Below are positions 34,205 through 47,245 of a stretch of DNA of 64,000 nucleotides, one piece after another. The translations under genes were made by a program, and so were the position numbers. The notes under the pieces are model-generated. The model ran no database searches and was not told the DNA's origin. It was given only the letters and a program-made list of their open reading frames with translations. Source of the stretch: Litomosoides sigmodontis (taxonomy: Eukaryota > Nematoda > Chromadorea > Rhabditida > Onchocercidae); contig OY718805.1 of the NCBI GenBank assembly GCA_963070105.1, positions 806,001 through 870,000 on the forward strand, in the 5' to 3' direction. The first letter of the stretch is position 1, and each line of letters starts with the position of its first letter.

Positions 34205-36090
34205 TGTAGCGATTTAATTGACGTTAAAATATACTGTCTAACAGATAAAGAAATTTATCGCAATGCTGAACCATTACCTTTTTTTGAAAGTTAACGCTTA
34301 TTTCTTTCTAAACGAAGTATTTAAATAGTGTTCGATAGTAATATTTTTGTGTTCATTAATGAATAATACGGGGTCCAAATTTTTTCACAACTTGAACTTC
34401 CTCAACCGCTTTATTGTTACAATCATACGACATTACTTCATATACTAACTGTAATTTACAAAAAGCAGCTCACGTGTTATACATCGTTGTTCGGCACTTT
34501 TCCAAAACGTTTCAGGATATTTGCTTGTAATTCGTAATATCAAACAGATTAATAGATGTAATTGCCGCCTATATCAAGCTTGTTTGTGATATCGATAGGA
34601 TGGTACTAAGGTTGAAAGCGATTCAAAGCAGTAATTCAATGCAGTAAACAATGAAGGACTCATCAAAGTGAACCTTCAGGACAAGATGAAGCGTATTAAT
34701 CCTTCTTCAACAGTGGAATAAATTTGTGTACTCCTGAAGGAAAATGGTAAAGGTGTGTCACTGCACTTACCATATTCAAAAAAATATAACCGGAAAGAGT
34801 TTTCTGTACCTGAACACATATTCAGCCATTTATGAGAGCACATCATGTGGAAATTAGGTCGACTTAATTGATTTAGAATAATAGTCATCAGCAATTCCTG
34901 CCAAGCATTTTCTGTGTAGGATGGAAAATTTATTTACATCAGTTATATTTAGTCAGTGAAAGTAACTGATAAAATTTCCATTCAGGTCAGGGAAAGACCA
35001 CAAATCTGAAATCAGACGGGACAAAAAGGCTAGAACACAAACATATGCCCTCTTAACAGGCCCTATTCGCAAACCATTGAAAGACATACACTTTGCTTTT
35101 AAACAATATAAGCAATGGTGACCAAGAGTGATTCACATATAAACAGTGCTCCTCAACATACTCAAATTGTGGGCAAAGAAGACAGTTAAAAAATGAAAAT
35201 TAAAACATCGATGGAGGGATACAAAAATGACCGTGAAGACAACAGTAGAGGATTTAAGGCCAATAAAATAAAGCAGTACCAACCAGTAAGCGTCTTTTAT
35301 TACTGCTTGACGCACCGAGACCTTTGATGAATTAGGCAAGTACACAATTGATAACGGAAATTAGGATAGTTTCATTTGTAGTTCCGCGTGGCATGTATGC
35401 TAAGGAATTAAAGTTTCTCCCTCAATTCAGGCACTAATGTGGCAACAAGAGATTATCAATTCTAAACTGAATAATTGCACCTTTAAGCGATTTATGATTT
35501 AGCTAATACATCCTCTCATATTTTTTAAATGGAAGTGTTAATTAAGCTAACAGGAATTATGAGTGGCAGATGAGAACTACAAATGCGACCCAACTTTTTT
35601 GAATTTAAAAGAACCTTTCAAAAAAATAAGTCATCTTGTTAAGCAAAAAAGTTTTTCAAACACATGTAACATTAATTAATGTTAAAAAAGCAACTTGAAT
35701 GCTGCACATATTGACCAGTTAGATCATTTCTAAATCATTCCTTACAAAAAAAAACCAAGCAAAAATAGAGAAAGAATGTGGCTTTGAAAAAAGATAAAAT
35801 GACTGCCATATCGTCATATGTTAAAACTTAGAGAATTTCAAAACATTAAAGTTTGAAGCACAAAAAAAATTTTTCTCGTCACCTGAATAGAAGTTCCTAA
35901 CAAAACTCTATATACAATTGAATGCCATGTTGATGGTGTTCTTATTGATTGAGATTGATTTTGCTGATTCATGAAAAACAATATGGTGAAAGTTCAAATA
36001 AATGGAGGCAGGTGATCAGCCTAAATAAAAAAGTCCATCAACTGCTCAAAGACTGAGACTGTAATGTTACCGAGTGCTGCCGCTCCACAT
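33886..36090. other. Gap between INCENP start and FAF1 stop
   Basis: Should contain the INCENP promoter and FAF1 3' UTR. It holds an (AT)20 tract and an 18-bp palindrome at 35667-35684 (TAACATTAATTAATGTTA). No coding frame is convincing. Confidence 0.6.
34162..34201. repeat. AT microsatellite
   Basis: 40 bp of alternating AT, about 280 bp upstream of the INCENP start codon. Confidence 0.95.
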
Positions 36091-39000
36091 TCACTTTTCG
36101 TCTACAGTGATCTGCTCACGAACAGGCCATTTAATGTCTGCTAATGAACGGTCGAGATCATATGATTCTACCTGCAAATAAGATATCCATACTGCGGAAA
36201 TGAATTTATGAAAACATTCATATGGCCCTTTATGCTCCAGTTGAGTAACTAGTAGGTATCACTCACAACATACCACATTTTTCATTGGCATATCTGAGGT
36301 CCAAATGCGATGTGTATCCAAGCTGTACCCTTTTGATTCAACAAAGATCGTTATGTTACGAAGCGGTTCATTCATGCGAAATCTAAAATAAAACTCGCTA
36401 GATACTAACTGTGTGTTGACTATGACCAAAAATTGGATTCGAATCTAAATAATTGACTTATAAGGAGATGGTAAGAATACAAGACATCAATTGCAATCCT
36501 CATGTAAGCCCTCGCTTTTTCCAGACATTGTAATATGATGTTGCTTAGTTGATGAGTACTATATTTCTTGGTAAAGTACAGTAATCATTTTTCAGAAATG
36601 TTCACCTTCGCAATTCCACCTTTCCATCCGGGAAACGAACTCGTACTATTGCGATATTAGTTTCGTTTGCTGCCGGTTCCAATGGTAAGCTTGCTGCCAA
36701 CTCCTGCAAACGCTTTGTTTTATCTTGTTCTTCTTTTGCTCGACGTTCTTCTTCAGCCCTGCAATTTACCATGATATACTACATTTGACAGGCAGTGTCA
36801 TCGTTTTAATGACCTTATAGAAGAAGGAAATGAAATAACTCACTTCTGTTCATTTTTTTCACGTTCAAGTCTTTCCTGACGAGCTCTGTCCTGTGCTAGC
36901 GATTGTTCATATTCTCTTGCCTGCTCTTCTCGTATTTTTTCCCTTTAAGCAGAAATCTGAGTCCAAATGAAACACTAATACGTCATATCACCTTGTTTCA
37001 TTTGTAGCATATATATGGAGAAATGTATACATTAGTATCTCACCTTTCAATGCGTTCTCTTTCTTCAGCTGCCTCAGCACTCTTGATACGTTGATATTCT
37101 TCCAATCCTTCCATTAGTTTATTAACTACTTGCTGCGGCCCATCGCAACCTGGTAACAAATATGTCTTAATATTCTAAAATGTGATTCAAAACTTCAAGG
37201 GGTTAAACGCTTGACATCATTTATAAACGTATCTGATATTTAAGGTGTATAACTTACCCCAAGCAACACTTACTGGTAAGATGACACTCTTTTCCTTGAT
37301 AATAACCACTAGCAAAGGAAAGCGTTCGTCGGAAAATCTGAATAAAAGACTCCGTTTTACAACTAATCCAAACATATGTTTAAATCCGAATCTACCATAG
37401 TAGAAGTGATATATGATACTAGAGCCACACAAATGCATGGCATCAAAAGACGCCGTAATAGAATATGGAGAAAGCGATGTGTCGAAGATATATCGAAGTG
37501 TAGGTATACTTCTCTAGTGTTTGCCTTATATCACGGACATTCAACATATCGATCCATTCAAACAATTTAAGCCTATTCTCTTTTTGCGTGACATCCCAAG
37601 GCCACGTTATGAACTGCCCTTTCAAAAGCGATGATACCAATCCTGAACAAAGTACCTGAAATAATATTCTACAAAATTTCTATCTTTTTGGAACAACTTT
37701 AAAAATACGCAAACAGTGAACTCAGTTATTCGAAAGATAACTTGTTCAACTTTGTCATGATTAATTAGCAAAACCAAACAATGACATTTTTTGCAAAAAT
37801 GTTGCACGCAACAGCACGATCGTTATGCAGATAAACAGCAAGCGGTCGACGTTCCGCAACCGGCCGCGACGGTGCTTCGAGTGCTTCACGTAAAGCATCT
37901 TGCAAAGAACCAGAATAGAACGGGGGATGGTTGAGGCCGTACCTGTAAACAAAGCTATCAAATATAAATTTAGACCACTAAAAAAATTAGTGGCATTTTT
38001 TTATCACCTTACGACTAATCCTTGTTTATAGCTATATTATGTTACAACAATACATTTTATCAAGCTCAGCGATCCTGAATCCAGTAAAACTGGTTTGTGT
38101 AATAAATTTAAAAGAAAAGCGCGGATAAAAATTTGACTTGTCCACTAACTGTCGTTATACAGAATTGTTTGCAATTACGAATTACAAAACATCGTCTAAA
38201 AAAAATAAGAACTTACCTAGCCTCAAAAACAGCTACGAAGTTATGCAACGCTTCATCTATGGAAGTGAAATCAGAAGGCACTAGTGGCACGCTATCATCA
38301 TGAAAAGGCGGTTTCTGAAAACAGTTTTGTATTTACTTCACGAATACAAAAACTTCAATTTTCAAGTAATCTCCAATAACCCAGGCCACACTGTCAAACC
38401 TTGACAAGATCTAACTGCTTTTGATATCAGCATTTCTATCTCCATAGCCTAATTTAACTGAGCAGTTGATAGGTACAGTTAACCAATATTTATCAGCTCA
38501 TTTGAGAAAACGATAAATTACCACATCTTCATTCAACTGTCCAAAAGGAGCAGCGTCGTGGTAGGTGTCATCATCCTCATTATTACCATCAATATCGGTA
38601 GAGTCACTATTCTCTGCATCAATAAGAAAGCTGCGACTAGTAGCAACAGGCGAAATATCATGCTGCACCTCTTCAGTTAAACGTGGACGTGATCGTATAA
38701 TGCGGGAACTAGGGCCGCTGTCCGAAGATGACGCTGTTAGAAGGACTTGACGTGGTGAAGACTCTATGGTTTTCGAACCTGTAACTCTTAAGTAAATGAA
38801 AATCCTCAAATCAATCATCAGTCATAACTGAGCAGTTGATACCAGCATTATATACATTTACTGTCCGCTATTTACGTATTGATGTAGTGCAGGTTCCAGT
38901 TTTTTATTTCTAATCTAGACCAAGTAAAGCTGAGAAAGTTACTATAGCAATGAAAGTAACTCTAATTATCCACATAACATAGTCAGTCAATGTATCAAGT

Positions 39001-39879
39001 TCGCCTTGCACACATAGAAATCATTACTACAAAATGATTAGCGATCCATAAAAGTCGCTATCGATTCTTCGACAGCCCACTCATCAGAAGGATTTCAGCG
39101 CTAGTGTCGGAAGTAAAGCGTAGTAGTCTATTTCGAAAAAACAAAACAAGACCGTTATCACGGGGAGGGCTTTGATTGCTATTCGATTCTTCCAATAAGC
39201 CGCCTGCCATCAAACGCTCAAAAGGAAAATCAGGATCTTCACCTTCATCCTCCACTGAATTGTCTCTTGATCTGTAAAGTGACCGCTAAATGTTATGGTG
39301 AATTTTTTGCAGACTATACCTTTTGTTTCCTACACACCTTACTTAAAATGACATATATTATTGTCTATTCAAAACAAGTATGAAAGAATCGAATTCCGAA
39401 AAGTCACAGTTGCATTATGATGCTACAACAAACATGATCACTCAAGTGGTATGAAATTGCCTCCTTTACAAGATGATTCCTAAAGAACCAATACTACCAA
39501 TGCTAACAGGTAACTTACCGATTTTCAAGCTCTCTGAGCGTCGTTCGATGCATGAGATGGTTGTTATGGTCTACTACAAGTGAATCATCAACCTCCATCG
39601 GATCTGCATCATCACCATCATTACATAGTTGTGCTTCAATTGCCCTTGTCAAATCCCAATTTAATGATGCCAGTGTTGCCAATGCCATCTGTTCATCTTG
39701 AATATTCGTCACTTCCTGAAATAGCCATCCCTATTCAACATTCTTTGAAATGAGTTAAGTGATGTAAAAGTACATATTGATAGGTGAAAAATAACTACTA
39801 ACTAAACACCACAAAAATTAACCTGAAATTGACGCAGCATATCAACCTGATCGCCAGTAAGTACATCGAAATCGCCCAT
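36091..39879 (-). CDS. FAF1: FAS-associated factor 1 orthologue (UBA-UAS-UBX; UBXN-3)
   Basis: Adaptor linking ubiquitylated clients to CDC48/p97; worm UBXN-3 assists replisome disassembly. Exons in transcription order: 39879-39823, 39715-39519, 39271-39153, 38778-38522, 38314-38217, 37942-37786, 37655-37510, 37337-37258, 37149-37044, 36942-36844, 36758-36606, 36382-36274, 36171-36091 (TGA 36091-36093); 552 residues. The N-terminal UBA reads ALATLASLNWDLTRAIEAQL. Next comes an acidic, Ser-rich linker (DSTDIDGNNEDDDTYHDA). The UAS (thioredoxin-like) domain includes HPPFYSGSLQDALREAL and FITWPWDVTQKENRLKLF. A Glu/Arg coiled coil follows, then UBX with IVRVRFPDGKVELRRF. Human FAF1 has two ubiquitin-like domains between UBA and UAS; I find none here. 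Exon 3 could instead end at 39081, also in phase. An acceptor-like ATTACAG lies 13 nt before the ATG, consistent with trans-splicing. Confidence 0.92.
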
Positions 39880-42056
39880 CGCTCCCTTAAAACTGTAATA
39901 AAAAATGAAGTAAGAAAAAATCGGAGCAAAATTAATAACAAATAAGTAGACATAAAACGGCTGGTTCAAATAAGAAGCTGCCAAATATATGCAAATTTGA
40001 ATACCAGATGAAATCAAAGAACCAGTACTTTCTAACTAATGGATATCGGAGTAATGTTAAAATATTAAGGATGAAGACATATTTCTTTGATAAGCCAGTC
40101 AACAATAAACTTGATAATAAATGCTTATGCATCCAACTCCAACCTAACTGAAAAACAATGCCGAATGATTTCTAAACAGTATAAAATAAACAATATAGAA
40201 CCGATAAATGAAGTGATAGGAAATATACACTAATGCTGTGCTATGAATCCGTAGTTGACAACACTACACTGATAACAGCGGATAATCATCATCCACTTGT
40301 GATATTACCCTGTAACTTAAAATGAAATATATACACGTATAAGTTTTTTTTTTTAATTTTTCAAGAAAACAGCAATATACACAAATGTAGAATCACGCAA
40401 CAGAAAGCCCGGAAATAAAAAAGAAGAGTTGATTACAAATTCTCAATAAAAAGCTAAGCCGACAAATATAAAGTTAAGCTTAAAAAAGTGCCCCAATCGA
40501 TCCTACCTCCCCCCCCCCCCCTAACAGAAACGAACACGAGCATATCATACGCCATACGCAGCTACGAGGTTCGTGGAGACGTTGTGCAAATCGGTATCTC
40601 GTTCTACCGCCTGACCCACATCTCACCGATGAAGCTTGCCGAATAAATAAATGCTTCGGGAGACGGCTCACACTGCGAAGTGACGGTGGGATTGTGGGGT
40701 GTGCGGTTGTACCCAAATATCATTGTTTGTGGGGTTTTCGGGTCAAGAACATCAACTGCTCCCATTCAGTCCGTTAGTGTGATCGAGAAACTCCATTCAT
40801 CAGAGCTAACCCAGCCTGAATTTCCCCTCCTAAAATTTACTCTGTTAATAATTCATATCAAACGTAGCTATCAACTACTTTATCATTAAATTGCCGTATG
40901 ACGTGACAAAGAGAAGTTAATCGCAGCTCGTAAATATATTGGAATTTAAGCCAACAAAATTTGATATATATGGTGGAATTTTGACAGATACATTCACATA
41001 GCAATGAAATTATCAAGTCGCGTCCCAGAAATCAAAAGCCGGCCTTCTGCTTGTCACGTAACGCCATGCGTCGTAAAGTGAACTAATCGTATGTAAGTAG
41101 CTCTGCTGTCACCGCAGTGCCATTCAGTTCACCGTTTGTGCCTATTAACAGAATGCATGGAAGGAAACTGGAGTCGATAGCTCGTCTATATTAGCAGCAA
41201 ATAACAATGGATCGAATGAATCGAACTATTCGACTACTTCACCTGCGTTTATAGCACCACTCGCGGGGTACAAGTGACTTTTGCTTTGTTTCGTGAAATA
41301 GTGACGACGTCCATTGGATCATTCATTTTCAGTGAAATAGGCAGTGAGACAAGTGAGCTCAAGAAATGTGAGAGGATAAGTGATTAATAAGTTCCAATAA
41401 ATTTACTCCGCTAGTCCTCACTAAGTAAAACTGTATAAGTGCAAATTTATTAGGGATGACTACGTGCGAAGATCACAGCACCTTCATCCGTTACGGTGGA
41501 AACGAGAATGACGTTTTATACTTAGCGTATATTCATGTGCAGTGACTTAACAGTACACATAAAATGAACATTTTAGTAATGAAATGGGATTTAAATTTTC
41601 ATAGTCGTTTATTACACATCGCTTCATACCACGCTGAAAATACCGGGAAGGGTTTATGGGAGTGGTTGCGTTCGTTAAGTTAGCTGTTTTGGACGATAAA
41701 ATAACCTTCAATTTTGGCTTTTTCCCATGCGTTTTTATGTAGCAGTAAGTTTGAAATTTAGTTTCGAAAGGAACTGTTGCTGCTATTCTCCTATTACACA
41801 TATTTATTTTAATTCAATTCTATTTGCATTTAATTAGGTCTGTGATGTTAAAATTTCAATTTGGAAGTCATATTTCAAGAAGTGTTACGCGTTTGTTAGT
41901 ATTACACATTTGACCGTGTCTTCATTGAAAGTTATGTTATTACACCAATCTTTCAGATGCCATACTCTTCATTACTATGTAAATAGTTCTTTCATGCTTT
42001 CCCACGTGACCACCCAGTTTTTGCAAAAGCGCTTAGTACAAAATATGTTGAAGGAA
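39880..42056. other. Bidirectional intergenic region FAF1 / RCC1
   Basis: 2.2 kb shared upstream region of two divergent genes. A GC-richer island at about 40500-40760 begins with a C13 homopolymer and carries short open frames on both strands, none recognisable. Confidence 0.6.
40509..40521. repeat. C13 homopolymer
   Basis: Thirteen consecutive C residues followed by TAACAG, unusual in such AT-rich DNA. Together they also resemble a polypyrimidine tract plus splice acceptor on the + strand. Confidence 0.9.
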
Positions 42057-45000
42057 ATGGCCCCTAGAAAAGTAGCTCGTAAAGTGACGCAACAACCAGT
42101 ACAAGAACTAAAACGTCGAAATGCTGAAAAGAAGAGAAGGAAACGGGAAAAGACAAAGGGAAAGGAGATATCAAAATGTCCTTTATCAGCAAACCTGGTA
42201 TCGCTAACAGGAAGACAAAGTACAGTTAGCATAAATACGGATGAGCATACGGAAGTGGAGGAACCAGCGATTTCTTCTTCACATTCTTCAGGAATCAATG
42301 TGAGTGGATTTTCGTTGATATCAGTATTTCTTTTAAATTCTCCGTGAACCTAGTGAACAATATGAATTCTGGCGTCTTAATACGCGGTTTCAACTGCCTA
42401 TGAAAATATTTTCTCAACTTGTTGGGAAAAGGCAATTAAATAACTAGCAATTTAGTGATCTTTTATTGAGGGTCAGCCGGACGGTTTGGTAATGAATAAC
42501 AGTGGACGTGGAAAGAAGCGGAAACTTGCCTCTCTAGATAGCACCTCTTCTACAGTGAATGGTACACTCAGTACGTGATTTTTAATATGGCTTTGAAAAT
42601 TCATTGAAACATCGATAACTAAACTTATAATTTTATTTTTGGTATGATCCGGTATAGCTTTATTGGACGTGACTGATTAGGAACAAATCGCGGCTGCTAG
42701 TTTATTATTCTGGATCTGTGACCTGATATCGGTTCTTTTTTGATTCAGTCAAAACGATATTTATTCGTGGACAAAAAGCATGACACCGGTAGCAGTAACA
42801 TGAAAGCTGATTGTTTTTTCTAGGCTTCCGGATTGTGTAGACGTAGGATTACAAAATTATCAATAATTTTGCTAGTGTTTCAGATAGCAGTGTTGTAAGT
42901 TTATCCTCTCGTCGACTGAAGAAGCTTTATTTGTCTGTTGAGAATTTTTTGCCAACTGAAAAAGGTGATCGAGTGCTGAGTTGTGGTGAAGGTGAACAGC
43001 TTGGACATCCAGGGCGAAACACAACTCGGAAACCGCGTGCAATTAGTACACTTCCGGAAGAAAAATTAATCGTTCAGGTTGACATAACGTTTCTGTCAGA
43101 ATTAACATGCTAACAGCAGTTTTGAAGAACATTTTTTTCAATAACTGAAAGAAACGAAAAGCAGATCGTGTTTCTCGCTTAATCGCTATTCACAAAAGCT
43201 GTATTATTCTTGCCTTTTCTACTCGATATAGATTTATGTGCGCCGGGAAAACCTGCTTTTATTAGCCTCAAGATTTAGCTTTCTCGAAATCAGTATTATT
43301 TCGACTGAAACGATACTGCATTGATCAAACTTACGACGAAGAGCCGTGCACAAAGATATTGAGGTATATTTTAGGTAATAGCAGGCGGAGTTCACTCACT
43401 GGTGTTAATGGAGGATGGTATAGTGTATGGTTGTGGGATAAACGAAAAAGGTACTGTACCGGGTGAGGGAATCGAACCAGATGGATCATCAGATAAGCTG
43501 ACCCCAATTAAATTCAATGATTCGCTCATACAACGTCATGGAAAAGTTTGTAGTGTTTACACAAATAATTCGAAATCAACTGGATGTATTGTGGCATAGT
43601 AGAATGATAGTGGGGGAACAAGTGATTCCCATCATGTGGTGTATTTTCAGGTAGTTATGCTTGCGGCTGGTGCCAGTTTCTCAGCGGCGCTTACTGACAA
43701 AGGCAGTGTATTGGCTTGGGGTAATTTACGGGTAATTTTTTTATGTTGACAACTCTTTTTTATGAATTTATGTGCCGTACGTGTTAGTGAAGAGTAATCA
43801 CTTGTTTAAGGGTATGTCGGGTTGCATTGAAAGCCACGAAACGCTGCTGGAAATGGAGAAACAACCAGTAGTCATAGTGCAGTATCAACAAAAAGTCATC
43901 GTAAAGGTGTCTTCCCTTGTACATAAAACAAATTAGAATAATTATTTATAAATAGTCATTACTTTCATTGATTAATTTTTGGAAAAATTTACAGATTGCA
44001 GCAGGTGAGAATCATCTCGTAATGCTAACAGAAAACGGCGAAGTGTTGACGTTTGGCGATGGATCGGTTGGTCAACTAGGCAGATGTTCGCGAGTTTCGC
44101 ACATTCGCTCTCAGCGAATGGTGAACGATTCGCCGGATTCGTTGAAAATTTCAGTTTATGACAAGGGAAAAAAGAAACTGGTAATGTTCGACAACATTAT
44201 GGCGGGTGGATTTTGGACTGCTGCTCGATCCATTGACGGTGCCATTTATGTCTGCGGATTGAACAATTTTGGACAGTTAGGTGTGCCAACACCTGAAGCG
44301 CTAGAAGATCAAGGTGCGTATGCATTTTTTTTTGGAACAGCTAGGCATTAAAAAATTTATGTATAGCTTATTTACTTTTTATTTATCTTTTTTTGAGGGA
44401 AAGTGCGACAACTGAGTCGTGATATATTTCTTTTGAAGCTAGAAAAATTGTGTCTAATATCGTTCAGGGACCATAACGGGCAGCTTGCTTTATGATATCT
44501 GAAGACAAATCTGAAAACAAGTCTCTCGCTTTCTCACTAGATATGTTAGTTCTACGATAGGTTTTATAGATAATCAGCCGGAATTGAAAATAATGCATCC
44601 CGTTAAAGCGACCGCCTTCGAACGCACAACAATTGTTGGACTAAGTGGTATCCAGCATATCGTTGCTTTGAATGCACAGGGTACTAACTGGACATCATTT
44701 TAGAGCTAAGAATTCCCTTATATAGCTTAGTTTGTGCATTGAGTAGCATTCAATTTCCACCTTTTTCTAATGCGTTTGCAACGTTACCTTTGTTAGAAGT
44801 ATTTAATAATTTACTGAAACGTTCTATTTAATATACATTGAATATATATACTGAATATATATACTAAGTATATATAGTATATATAATATGCATATACTAC
44901 ATATATATAGTAGTACATAATATATATAGTTAGCTATGTATGTAGTTATAAATAGTTTATATATATATTATATATATAATGGTATATGTATAAAAATATA

Positions 45001-45513
45001 CAGACTTTCAAGAACAGAGAATTTTACCAGGTGAAGTATACGGCATTGGGAAAAACACGGACAATGCGCTCGGATTGGGCACGTGGAGCGGTAAGGAAGA
45101 TGACCACTGGAAGTATTCAGAGCTGCAGAAGATCGACATACCAGAACCGATCAAAGGAGTTTCGGCTAGTCTTGGTTGCTCGATTGTTTGGACTGATAGT
45201 GGTAAATTTTACACTGCTATTGTCTACCCATAAGTTGTCCACTATAAAAAGCGTGGTTAGATCTCTGGTAGATATGATGCAAATAGCATAATGCTTCCTG
45301 ATAGGAGCAAATTTATCAGAGTACGTTGTTTTAGGAAATGCCTACTCTTGGGGTTACGATTCTTCCGGTCAGCTTGGTTTGGGGATTAAAGATGATGATG
45401 AGAAGATGGTTCCACGACCACAGAAGATTACTTCTGCACATCTTGATGGTTATCGAATTGTTGGAGTATCCTTGGCGGATAACCATGCTCTATTTCTTGC
45501 TAAAAAATTATGA
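42057..45513 (+). CDS. RCC1: RCC1, Ran guanine-nucleotide exchange factor (ran-3)
   Basis: Chromatin-bound exchange factor that makes Ran-GTP around chromosomes, driving nuclear transport and spindle assembly. Exons: 42057-42299, 42477-42561, 42884-43077, 43375-43545, 43651-43731, 43811-43906, 43995-44313, 44570-44680, 45031-45201, 45335-45513 (TGA 45511-45513). All phases agree; 549 residues, longer than the about 420 of human RCC1. The extra length is mostly an N-terminal tail of about 110 residues, rich in Lys/Arg ([20 protein letters not shown]), fit for nuclear import and DNA binding. RCC1 propeller repeats follow: [98 protein letters not shown], ending [12 protein letters not shown]. 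An in-frame ATG at 42045 would add four residues. Confidence 0.95.
44826..44999. repeat. AT-rich imperfect TATA repeat in RCC1 intron
   Basis: Irregular, partly palindromic TATATA-type sequence fills the intron between RCC1 exons ending 44680 and starting 45031. Confidence 0.8.
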
Positions 45514-47245
45514 ATAGTGAGCAGCACATTTATTTGTGCTTAAAAAAGACGGATGCCGTATTACTGCATAGCATTGAACTAACTTGGTATATTTTAGGCA
45601 TGTTGAAGTTGGAATTCAATTTTTTCCGTATTGAATATTTCGTGTCACTTTTTTGCAGGTTGATCCTACCTTAGATTATTCATTGTTTCCTAGGTTTTTT
45701 ATGTTGGATTATTGCCATCACTTGAATCACTTGAATTCTCGCACAGTGAAAATGTTTTCCATTTCAGTAGTTGATTTTTTCAAATATTTTATATTGCTTC
45801 ATGCTTTCCAAATTGTTTGATATTATAATTCCTCTTCGTCCCAGTTATGATTGCGATACATTGTTCTATATTTCACATTACTTCGTTATCATTTTTCACG
45901 TTATTTCTTTCCAAAACGCTGCTGTACTTAGTTATTCCTTGCAAGCCTATTTTTACGCTCATACACCTCTTGCGCCGTATTGCGTAAAATTTTGACGCTG
46001 GATTTCATTATTCATTGAACAACTGGCGATAGGTAACATAATGGTAGCGGTTGGATTTGTTTAATGGAAAGAAATAATATGATGACAATTTATCTTCCAG
46101 ATAGTGTATCTTTATTGTAAACGGACTGGGTGGTACCTTGTTTTGTAGTTTGCCGTTATCAGGTACGTTACTATAGGGAATAATTAGAAGTTGTCGAGAA
46201 GGGAAAATTTTTCATTATGCATTATCGCGCAGTTCGGACTCCATTTTCATTTCTCATGCATTCGTCCACTAAATTAATGGCATATTTCCTAAAGTTTGAC
46301 TGACAATTCTTACGGATTGCACGTAATAGGATGCAACCACCGACATCAAATTATTGTTTATAAAAATTGAATGAAATAAGTAAAGAAACATAACAGCAAG
46401 ATCAGATTTTTTAGCGGTTTGCCGCAATATAGTAGTGAAGTTGAATATATTGTTTGAAGTAGCTGAGTTAAAATGATATATCGTGCGGTAGAAGCAGTTG
46501 GTTTGTTAGCATATGTATAGCTATAATTGCGAGAATGCTATTAATAGCAATAATAATGAGAAAAATGTGTAACGGCCATCCAAAAAACAAATTTGCTTGA
46601 AAACGTCTAACATATTCCGCTCGATTATAATGTAACAGAACTAAATTGAATCACTGGTGTCCTTTTTGTATTCAAACTACCAATCTTTTGTATACAAAAA
46701 AAAGCATCTTAAGCGTAAGAGGCGAACGAGATGTAAGAAAAAAGAGTAGATCTCAACGCAAAAGAATGGAGGATCTTCGTTAATGTTTCATTATGTTTAT
46801 AATTGCAGTGGTTTCATTCGTCAAGCATTCATCTATTTGGCAGGTGATGTAGTGCCGTGAGACATTTTTTCTTGACAAATTCATCAATATCCAAACCTCA
46901 AAATAAAACTGGTATCGTGGGTAACTAAAAAGACAAAAAATAACATTACACCTAAGCTATATATATGTTGCCAGGAAGACACACGCGAGCAATCGAAGGC
47001 CACAAAGTGGAGATTGGAAGGATTCTATTAAATGCATCGGTAAAAACAATATATACGAAAACATTTCACACAAACTGATAAAGATTACAAGTATGGGAAA
47101 CAATAAATTTACGAAAATGCAACGAAAAAGCGACGAAAGTTCAACACTTTCATCCAAATTAAAAACCATTGTCTTTTCACCTCCAAAGAATTTAAGGCCA
47201 ATATTTTGACTCGTAATTCAAATTAACACAGTGGTGGCTAGGCGG
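45514..47245. other. Convergent gap RCC1 / CDC14
   Basis: AT-rich 3' flanks of two convergent genes. A minus-strand frame at 46957-47169 is T-rich and unsupported. No other feature seen. Confidence 0.6.

Noticed and set aside
35079..35092. Ten-base match to the start of miR-71
   Set aside because: The match stops after the seed region and I see no flanking hairpin.
46957..47169. Minus-strand frame downstream of CDC14
   Set aside because: Mostly hydrophobic T-rich translation and no phase-compatible link to CDC14.
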